A stretch of 11,243 bases of DNA from Tissierellia bacterium (lineage in GTDB: Bacteria; Bacillota; Clostridia; Tissierellales; Sedimentibacteraceae). Positions 1 to 5,074 of the stretch are shown here, one piece after another. The translations under genes were made by a program, and so were the position numbers. The stretch is from NCBI GenBank assembly GCA_028700795.1, contig JAQVRY010000003.1, forward strand, positions 1-11,243, written 5' to 3'. Each line of letters opens with the position of its first letter. Positions within the stretch are counted from its first letter, which is position 1. A model generated the notes under the pieces. That model was not told the origin of the DNA. It worked only from the letters and a program-made list of their open reading frames with translations, and ran no database searches.

Positions 1-7
1 TTTTGGA

Positions 8-27
8 AATTATTATATATAATAATT
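8..27. repeat. Perfect 20-bp AT-only palindrome
   Basis: Each 10-base arm (AATTATTATA, then TATAATAATT) is the exact reverse complement of the other, with no spacer. It lies 44 bp before the first ATG. It could be a regulator-binding site or part of an upstream gene's end, but it contains only A and T, so chance is a real explanation in DNA this AT-rich. No function is assigned. Confidence 0.4.
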
Positions 28-71
28 ACTAAATATGTAAGGCATTATGAATAAAATAATGAAGAATAATT

Positions 72-272
72 ATGGTTAAAAGCAACAAAAAAATTGAAGT
101 ATATGCGGAATACTTGGACCCAATGGCGAAGGTACCAATTTCTGTAAATACCGATTTGATGACAATAGACGAAATTCATGCGAAATTAAAAGAAGGATAC
201 AATGATATCGAAAAAGGCAATGTTCAGGATGCATCTGATGCCTTTCAGAGATTTAGGAAGACACACGAATGA
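72..272 (+). pseudogene. RelB-like antitoxin C-terminal remnant (66 aa)
   Basis: This 66-codon frame has a second half (roughly residues 20-66, from KVPISVNTDLMT to the end) that resembles the C-terminal tail of RelB/DinJ-type antitoxins: a short strand, then an acidic amphipathic helix of the type 'IDEIHAKLKEGYNDIEKG' that wraps the toxin. The usual N-terminal ribbon-helix-helix DNA-binding domain is not recognisable in the first 20 residues. An in-frame stop at 60-62 rules out a longer form, and no good ribosome-binding site precedes the ATG. No RelE-type toxin follows. Its stop codon overlaps the ATG of the next fragment. I infer a decayed antitoxin gene. A short functional orphan antitoxin is less likely. 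The family call rests on remembered resemblance, not a search. Confidence 0.4.
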
Positions 273-505
273 AGCGGCATAAGGTTCAGATAACTAACAG
301 GGCACGAATGCTCCCATATATTGATTTTGATATAATTAGTAAAAACCCTAAGATTTTTATGGGTTATTCTGATACTACAACAACACATCTATTCTATTAT
401 AAAGCAGGAATATCAAGTATTTATGGACCTACACTAAGGATTTTATTTATGAGTGTAATAAAGGAAAAGATATATTCTTTTTGCCCAATGAAAATGAGGC
501 AGTGA
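269..505 (+). pseudogene. S66 peptidase (LD-carboxypeptidase/MccF-like) internal fragment
   Basis: Residues about 14-56 of this frame (308-436) match the conserved core of S66 serine peptidases, which cleave the L,D-peptide bond of murein tetrapeptide or detoxify microcin C-like compounds. Visible are 'RMLPYIDFDIISKNPKIF', the nucleophile-elbow 'MGYSDTTTTH' whose Ser is the family's catalytic nucleophile, and 'YYKAGISSIYGP'. Family members are about 300-350 residues. Here the N-terminal part and the downstream Glu and His of the catalytic triad are missing, so the product cannot be an active peptidase. After GPTL the frame loses resemblance, which suggests a deletion or frameshift near 430-440. 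It starts inside the stop codon of the preceding remnant. I infer a gene relic left by deletion. Confidence 0.7.
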
Positions 506-560
506 AAAGTTAAAAGTAATGTAAAATAATAAAGATGAAAATGTGCAAACATAATAATTC

Positions 561-589
561 TTGACAAAATGTATACACGCGTATATACT
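561..589 (+). promoter_or_regulatory. Sigma-A-type promoter of mazEF
   Basis: A perfect -35 hexamer TTGACA (561-566) is followed, after 17 bases, by TATACT (584-589). A consensus TATAAT also occurs at 589-594, but with a 22-base spacing that is too long for it to pair with this -35. The ATG of mazE is about 30 bp downstream. The spacing and hexamers make this the most convincing promoter in the window. Confidence 0.8.
571..588. promoter_or_regulatory. Palindromic operator within the mazEF promoter spacer
   Basis: The half-sites GTATACACG (571-579) and CGTATATAC (580-588) form an inverted repeat matching at 16 of 18 positions around ACGCGT. It fills the spacer and overlaps the -10 element, so a bound protein would block RNA polymerase. 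MazE-type antitoxins commonly repress their own operon through AbrB-like domains that bind palindromes, so MazE or the MazE-MazF complex is the likely ligand. That assignment is inferred from position and symmetry. Confidence 0.6.
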
Positions 590-619
590 ATAATAAATAC
601 AATTAAAGAGGTGGTATTT

Positions 620-877
620 ATGAATACTAATTTATGTAAATGGGGTAATAGTGCAGCTATACGAATACCAAAGGCAATATTAGAAGAATTGAGTATTGAT
701 AGCAACAACTTTGAAAGCATAAGTTTTAATATGAATGTAGAAGGTAATAGGCTCATATTGAAAAAGAAACAAGAAAAAACCAAGTTTGAACTTTTGGCAG
801 AAAAATCTCAAGGTGAAAAAATAAATCCTAAGATTCATGTTGATTGGGGGAAGCCAATAGGAAAAGAGGAGTGGTAA
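620..877 (+). CDS. mazE: MazE-family antitoxin (AbrB/SpoVT-type)
   Basis: This 85-residue protein is the antitoxin of a type II toxin-antitoxin pair. The N-terminal half is a MazE/AbrB swapped-hairpin DNA-binding domain with the signature 'KWGNSAAIRIPKAILEEL' at residues 7-24. The middle strand 'EGNRLILKK' (41-49) completes the domain. The C-terminal tail ending 'HVDWGKPIGKEEW' (73-85) is the flexible segment that in this family occupies the toxin's RNA-binding groove. I chose ATG 620 because AGAGGTGG lies 5 bases upstream. The frame stays open upstream to 569, but those codons lie inside the promoter. mazF follows after 4 bp. The palindrome in the promoter indicates autorepression. The length is normal and nothing looks damaged. 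Confidence 0.9.
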   Translation: MNTNLCKWGNSAAIRIPKAILEELSIDSNNFESISFNMNVEGNRLILKKKQEKTKFELLAEKSQGEKINPKIHVDWGKPIGKEEW

Positions 878-881
878 TTAT

Positions 882-1262
882 ATGGAAATGATTAAGATAA
901 ACAAGAATAATTACAACAACCTAGAATTTGGAGACATAATAAAAATTAATTTTTCTCCTTCTATGGGCCATGAACAGAAAGGTTATAGACCAGGACTTGT
1001 TATATCAGATCCGGCTACCCAAAAAGAATTAAATGGAATAGTAACAGTAGTTCCCATTACAAATTCGGTCAGTACATTTTTTACCAGGGTAAATCTTGAT
1101 GAATTTAAACTTGAAACAAAAGGTGTCATTTTAATGGATCAGGTCAAGGTACTAGACCTAAGTGAAAGAGAATATGAATTTATAGAAAAGGCACCTAAGG
1201 AAGTATTGAGTAAATGTAGCTTGATTTTTAATGCTATTTACGAAAAGTTGTTGGATTCTTAA
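882..1262 (+). CDS. mazF: MazF/PemK-family endoribonuclease toxin
   Basis: This 126-residue protein is a MazF-type sequence-specific mRNA interferase that arrests growth when its antitoxin is lost. Family motifs are 'FGDIIKINFSPSMGHEQKGYRPGLVIS' in pieces: GDI...INFSPSMGHEQ at 17-32, with the conserved Arg36 of GYRP (catalytic in relatives); 'VVPIT' at 56-60 with the conserved Thr60; and 'GVILMDQVKVLDL' at 81-93. The 15-residue N-terminal extension before the PemK fold is Asn/Lys-rich and slightly longer than in E. coli MazF. The start at 882 has AGGAGTGG 7 bases upstream, overlapping the end of mazE. An ATG at 888 is an alternative. The gene appears intact. RNA cleavage specificity cannot be read from the sequence. 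Confidence 0.9.
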   Translation: MEMIKINKNNYNNLEFGDIIKINFSPSMGHEQKGYRPGLVISDPATQKELNGIVTVVPITNSVSTFFTRVNLDEFKLETKGVILMDQVKVLDLSEREYEFIEKAPKEVLSKCSLIFNAIYEKLLDS

Positions 1263-1377
1263 GAGAGAATAGGGGCGATTAATAATGAAAAGCGATAATA
1301 CAACGGATTATGGTTTATTTAAGATAGGTGTTCTTTATTAAAGAAGTGGAAGAAAAAATACTAAGAGAGAGGTAATT

Positions 1378-1746
1378 ATGAAATTTACATTTAATCATTT
1401 TAATTTTAATGTTATTGATTTAGAGAAAAGTATGAATTTTTATGAAGAAGCTTTAGGGTTAAAAGAGGTGAGGAGAAAAGAAGCGGAAGATGGCAGCTTT
1501 GTAATAGTATATTTAGGTGATGGAGAAACAAACTTTTCATTGGAACTAACCTGGATGAAAGGAAGAACTGAACCTTACGATCTAGGCGAACAAGAATATC
1601 ATCTTGCAATGGCTGCAGACAATTACGATGAAGCCTTCAAAAAACATGAACAAATGGGCTGTATTGAATATATAAACGAAGCAATGGGTATATATTTTAT
1701 CTTAGACCCTGATGGATATTGGATTGAAGTTGTAAGAAGGAAATAG
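1378..1746 (+). CDS. VOC-superfamily glyoxalase I-like protein
   Basis: This 122-residue protein has two beta-alpha-beta-beta-beta modules of the vicinal-oxygen-chelate fold. His7 (FNHFNFNVIDL), Glu56 (SLELTW), His75 (EYHLAM) and Glu117 (GYWIEVV) fall where glyoxalase I places its four metal ligands. 'SMNFYEEALGL' (18-28), 'YDLGEQEYHLAM' (67-78) and 'DPDGYWIE' (110-117) are also typical of lactoylglutathione lyase-like proteins. All four ligands are present, so a metal-dependent lyase or isomerase acting on methylglyoxal adducts is plausible, but other VOC activities such as dioxygenase or resistance protein cannot be excluded. The SD AGAGAGAGG lies just before ATG 1378. It is about 115 bp after mazF with no clear promoter or terminator between them. 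It appears intact. Confidence 0.85.
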   Translation: MKFTFNHFNFNVIDLEKSMNFYEEALGLKEVRRKEAEDGSFVIVYLGDGETNFSLELTWMKGRTEPYDLGEQEYHLAMAADNYDEAFKKHEQMGCIEYINEAMGIYFILDPDGYWIEVVRRK

Positions 1747-1759
1747 TTGAATTGATAAG

Positions 1760-1785
1760 ATGACATTACCCCGTCCCCTTGTCAT
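1760..1785. repeat. Short palindromic element before rsmB
   Basis: The 6-bp arms ATGACA (1760-1765) and TGTCAT (1780-1785) are perfect inverted repeats around a C-rich centre (TTACCCCGTCCCCT). This fills most of the gap between the VOC gene and rsmB. It contains GGGGACG on the minus strand, loosely like the GGGGACAC copies near 11100. It could be a degraded REP-like repeat. It is not a convincing terminator because no T-run follows. Confidence 0.4.
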
Positions 1786-1796
1786 ATGGGAGCAGT

Positions 1797-3119
1797 ATGA
1801 ACAGTTATAGAAATCAGGCAATTGAAACACTAAAGAAAATATTTAAGGATAAATCCTATTCAAATATTGTTATAAACAATGATATTAAAAATGTTGACCA
1901 TAGGTTTCTTTCCTTGTACCGCAAATCGGTTTTAGGAGTTATAGAAAACTTAATATTTATAGATTGGATTATTAATGAAGTATCAAAAATGAAAACAAAG
2001 AAAATGGAAACGGATGTTTTAGTCGTGCTTAGGTTAGCTGTGTATCAGATTTTCTTTTTAGATAAATCACATGAAAACATAGTAGTAAATGAAAGTGTCC
2101 AATATATTAAGGATAAAGGTAATATAAGAGCTTCGAAATTTGTCAATGCCGTTTTAAGAAACACGTTACGCAGCAAGGATAGTCTTATTGAAAAAATGAG
2201 TGAGCTGCCTCAGGATGAATTTTTAAGTGTTAAATACTCATATCCAAAGGAATTAATTAATCTATGGAAAAAGCAATTTGGCAAGGATATAGAAGAGGTT
2301 TTAATTGCAAATAATAAGGAAGCCCCAATGGAAATAAGGGTTAATACTCTTAAAATTAAAAGAGATGAGCTTATTAAACTCTTTGAAGAAAAAGGTATAA
2401 AAACTTACAAATGCAAATATGCTAATAAGGGATTAATTATAGAAAATCCTTTTGAAATAGACAAGACAGATGAATATAAAAACGGACTTTTTTCCATACA
2501 AAGTGAAAGTTCAATATTAGCAGGACAAATTTTAAATCCAAAGGAATACTCACTAATAATTGACGTGTGCGCTGCTCCCGGCGGCAAGACATTAAACGCA
2601 GCAGAGATTATGAATAACACAGGCAGAATAATATCAAGGGACATATACCCGGCAAAACTTAAGCTTATAGAAAATGAAATTAAAAGATTAGGCATAGCCA
2701 ATGTTAAGGTTGAAAAATATGATGCAACAAAATTGGATAATTCACTAATCGAAAAAGCCGACTATGTCATAGCAGATGTTCCATGTTCGGGACTTGGTAT
2801 AATAAGACGAAAACCTGAAATAAAATATAACAAAACAGATATAAATGATATAACAAAAATTCAAAATAAAATACTTGAGAATGCATCAAAATATTTAAAA
2901 CATAATGGAGAATTGGTATATTCCACCTGCACTACAAATATTAAGGAGAATTACGAAATTATTAATAGGTTTTTAAACAATAATAAAGATTATGCTTTGG
3001 TTGATATATCAGAGAATATCGATGGGGACTTTGAAACAGCTAAAACGGGTTATATTGAAATTTATCCGCATCTTCACGGCATGGATGGGTTTTTTATTGC
3101 GAAAATAAAAAGGATATGA
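1797..3119 (+). CDS. rsmB: 16S rRNA (cytosine-5) methyltransferase RsmB
   Basis: The predicted enzyme (440 residues) methylates C967 (E. coli numbering) of 16S rRNA using S-adenosylmethionine. It has the two-part RsmB layout: an N-terminal NusB-like helical RNA-binding domain (about 1-135, ending in 'KFVNAVLRN') and a C-terminal Rossmann methyltransferase. Motif I is 'DVCAAPGGKT' (256-265). Motif IV is 'ADVPCSGLG' (326-334) with the PC cysteine at 330. Motif VI is 'YSTCTTN' (375-381), whose Cys378 is the expected nucleophile. An upstream TTG (1779) keeps the frame open but has no SD. ATG 1797 has GGGAG 4 bases upstream and gives a normal N-terminus, so I prefer it. In B. subtilis and relatives this gene follows fmt; here it follows the VOC gene, which marks a break in synteny. 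Confidence 0.95.
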   Translation: MNSYRNQAIETLKKIFKDKSYSNIVINNDIKNVDHRFLSLYRKSVLGVIENLIFIDWIINEVSKMKTKKMETDVLVVLRLAVYQIFFLDKSHENIVVNESVQYIKDKGNIRASKFVNAVLRNTLRSKDSLIEKMSELPQDEFLSVKYSYPKELINLWKKQFGKDIEEVLIANNKEAPMEIRVNTLKIKRDELIKLFEEKGIKTYKCKYANKGLIIENPFEIDKTDEYKNGLFSIQSESSILAGQILNPKEYSLIIDVCAAPGGKTLNAAEIMNNTGRIISRDIYPAKLKLIENEIKRLGIANVKVEKYDATKLDNSLIEKADYVIADVPCSGLGIIRRKPEIKYNKTDINDITKIQNKILENASKYLKHNGELVYSTCTTNIKENYEIINRFLNNNKDYALVDISENIDGDFETAKTGYIEIYPHLHGMDGFFIAKIKRI

Positions 3120-3272
3120 TATAATTGCCTTTAGAATTATCACGTGTTATCACACCACGATAAACGAATACGCTCTGTGATTGTCATCCTGAGCGTAAGC
3201 GAAGGATCTCAGGCAATGACGAGGGTTTTGCCCTCGAGATGACAGTTATTCATTAACAATGTCATATCATAT
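3114..3272. repeat. Structured interspersed repeat between rsmB and rlmN
   Basis: ATATGATAT (3114-3122, overlapping the rsmB stop) and ATATCATAT (3264-3272) form an outer inverted repeat. Inside, TGTCATC (3182-3188) pairs with GATGACA (3238-3244), and GAG/CTC extends the match to 10 of 12. Within that lies a hairpin with ATCCT (3186-3190) against AGGAT (3203-3207), a symmetric GA/GA step, a GC/GC pair and a GTAA tetraloop, followed by CGAGGG-TTTTG-CCCTCG (3220-3236). The TCATCCTGAGCG...GCGAAGGATCT type is a dispersed repeat seen in many bacterial genomes. I recognise it from memory and cannot count copies here. It fills the only large gap in the core cluster. Confidence 0.75.
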
Positions 3273-3284
3273 AGAAGGAATAGT

Positions 3285-4313
3285 ATGAGAAAAATTGATG
3301 ATTTAAGCTTTGAAGAGTTAAAAGATGCAATGCTTAAAATAGGCGAACCAAAATTTAAAGCAAGTCAAATATTTGGCTGGATACATAATAAAACTGTTGA
3401 CAGCTTCGATGATATGACCAATGTGTCACAAAAGACAAAGGCAGAGCTTAAATTAGAATATGAATTTACTAAAGCAGTGATTGAGTTAAAGCTAAAATCA
3501 GAAATGGATGAAACAAAAAAATATGTAATAAAGTTTGAAGACGGTAATATAGTAGAAAGTGTTTATTTAAAATATAAGTTCGGCAATACTGCATGCATTT
3601 CATCACAGGTGGGATGCAAGATGGGTTGTCATTTTTGTGCTTCTACTAAGAATGGTTTTAGAAGGGATTTATCTCCTTCAGAAATGCTTAAACAAATATA
3701 TTTAATTCAAAAAGATATAAATGAAAAAATATCCAATGTAGTAATTATGGGCTCAGGAGAGCCTTTGGAAAACTTCGATAATGTAGTAAAATTCTTAGAT
3801 ATTATAAACGATGAAAGAGGTCAAAATATTTCCATGCGAAAAATTACTCTTTCCACAAGCGGTATAGTACCGAATATTTACAGGTTAGCTGATGTAAATA
3901 TTCCTATAACATTGGCAATTTCTCTTCATGCTGCCACTCAGGAGAAAAGAGAGCAAATAATGCCAATTGCAAGAAAATATAAACTTAACGAAATATTGAA
4001 AGCATGCGATAACTATGTTGAAACAACAGGTAGAAGACTTACCTTTGAATATATAATGATAAAAGGTTTTAATGACACCCGGGAAGATGCAGAAATGTTA
4101 AGCAAATTATTAAAAAATAAATTAGCAAATATCAATTTAATTCCATGCAACTATGTAAAAGAAGCAAATACTAAGCCATCAGGCGATTTGGACATTATGA
4201 AATTTAAGAAAATATTGACGGATAACGGAATTAATGCAACGGTAAGAAGAGAATTAGGCAGTGACATTAACGCTGCCTGCGGTCAGCTTAGAAATGAATT
4301 GTTAAAAATGTGA
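3285..4313 (+). CDS. rlmN: Dual-specificity RNA methyltransferase RlmN
   Basis: This 342-residue radical-SAM enzyme makes 2-methyladenosine at A2503 of 23S rRNA and at A37 of some tRNAs (E. coli numbering). The [4Fe-4S] cluster motif CX3CX2C is Cys111, Cys115 and Cys118 in 'VGCKMGCHFCAS'. Cys104 ('ACISSQ') and Cys332 ('INAACGQLRNEL') sit where the family has its two further mechanistic cysteines, the second being the methyl-carrying one. 'GSGEPLENFDNVV' and 'LSTSGIVP' are conserved SAM-binding and barrel segments. The N-terminal helical domain (about 1-70) starts 'KIDDLSFEELKD'. The start at 3285 has AGAAGGA 5 bases upstream. The Cfr resistance paralogue is a less likely alternative, because the N-terminus and gene position fit RlmN. 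prpC starts 8 bp later. Confidence 0.96.
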   Translation: MRKIDDLSFEELKDAMLKIGEPKFKASQIFGWIHNKTVDSFDDMTNVSQKTKAELKLEYEFTKAVIELKLKSEMDETKKYVIKFEDGNIVESVYLKYKFGNTACISSQVGCKMGCHFCASTKNGFRRDLSPSEMLKQIYLIQKDINEKISNVVIMGSGEPLENFDNVVKFLDIINDERGQNISMRKITLSTSGIVPNIYRLADVNIPITLAISLHAATQEKREQIMPIARKYKLNEILKACDNYVETTGRRLTFEYIMIKGFNDTREDAEMLSKLLKNKLANINLIPCNYVKEANTKPSGDLDIMKFKKILTDNGINATVRRELGSDINAACGQLRNELLKM

Positions 4314-4321
4314 GGTGCTGT

Positions 4322-5074
4322 ATGAATGTGTTCTTCGAAACAAATAAGGGCTTAATGCGGGAAAATAATGAAGATAGTCTAATAGTTGAGCAGTTTGATA
4401 ATTACTGTCTGTATGCTGTGGCTGACGGAATGGGAGGGCACAAGGCAGGTGAAGTGGCAAGCTCCATTGCTATTGAAGAGATAAGAAATTTTTTCGTTAA
4501 GAGTATGGAAAATGGAGATTTTCAGCCTCCAACATTTATTATTGAAAGTGTGAAGTTGAGTAATGACAAAATAAGAGAAGAGTCATTTAATAAGGAAGAG
4601 TACTGCGGTATGGGTACAACCATAACTATGGCAGTAATAGATAAGCTGAATAATATTATTTATATTGGTAACATCGGTGACAGCAGAGCTTATTTATTAA
4701 GGAATAATGAAATCAAACAAATTACCATAGACCATACTTATGTGAATGAATTGATGAAGGATGGTAGAATTACTGCCGAAGAAGCTAAGACACATCCTAA
4801 AAGGAATGTAATAACTCGGGCTTTAGGCAGTGAAGAATTTGTACATGCTGATATTTTTGAATTAGAATTATTTGAAAATGATATACTTCTTCTTTGCACC
4901 GACGGACTTACAACCCATGTATCCGATGATAATATGTTGGAAATTATAAAAGAATACGGCGCTTCTGAAAGCGTGCGAAAATTGATTAAACAAGCAAACG
5001 ATAATGGCGGAACTGATAATATTACCATAATTATTGTTGATAATATAATTAGAGGTGAAACTTATGATAGGTAG
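4322..5074 (+). CDS. prpC: PP2C-type Ser/Thr protein phosphatase (PrpC/Stp)
   Basis: This 250-residue soluble metal-dependent phosphatase reverses phosphorylation by the kinase encoded next to it. PP2C motifs in order are 'RENNEDS' (13-19), 'VADGMGGHKAGEVAS' (33-47) with metal-binding Asp35-Gly36, 'GMGTT' (96-100), 'IGNIGDSRAYL' (115-125), 'TDGLTTHV' (193-200) with Asp194, and 'NGGTDNIT' (228-235) with Asp232. All metal ligands are present. The frame is open from GTG 4310, which overlaps the rlmN stop. I prefer ATG 4322, which has GAGGTG 4 bases upstream and gives the standard 'NVFFETNKGLMRENNEDS' opening. Its 3' end overlaps prkC by 11 bp, consistent with translational coupling and matched expression of kinase and phosphatase. 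Confidence 0.95.
   Translation: MNVFFETNKGLMRENNEDSLIVEQFDNYCLYAVADGMGGHKAGEVASSIAIEEIRNFFVKSMENGDFQPPTFIIESVKLSNDKIREESFNKEEYCGMGTTITMAVIDKLNNIIYIGNIGDSRAYLLRNNEIKQITIDHTYVNELMKDGRITAEEAKTHPKRNVITRALGSEEFVHADIFELELFENDILLLCTDGLTTHVSDDNMLEIIKEYGASESVRKLIKQANDNGGTDNITIIIVDNIIRGETYDR

Noticed and set aside
421..783. A long minus-strand frame of 120 codons across the mazEF promoter and mazE
   Set aside because: It is antisense to a convincing promoter and to mazE, it is Leu/Ile/Phe-rich as expected of reversed AT-rich DNA, and it has no SD or family resemblance. The same reasoning removes the other minus-strand frames over rsmB, prpC, prkC, rsgA and asnS.
1255..1270. Weak hairpin ATTCT/AGAAT at the end of mazF as a terminator
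   Set aside because: It has a five-base A/T-rich stem and no following T-run, so it is not convincing.
1284..1340. An 18-codon frame (MKSDNTTDYGLFKIGVLY) between mazF and the VOC gene, with a second protein-like stretch (KEVEEKILRER) in another frame just after it
   Set aside because: It is too short, has only a weak SD, and shows no recognisable family. The two stretches could be pieces of a frameshifted small gene, but there is too little sequence to call one.
1779..1796. TTG start for rsmB giving six more residues
   Set aside because: It has no SD, and the start lies in the palindrome. ATG 1797 is preceded by GGGAG and matches the family's usual beginning.
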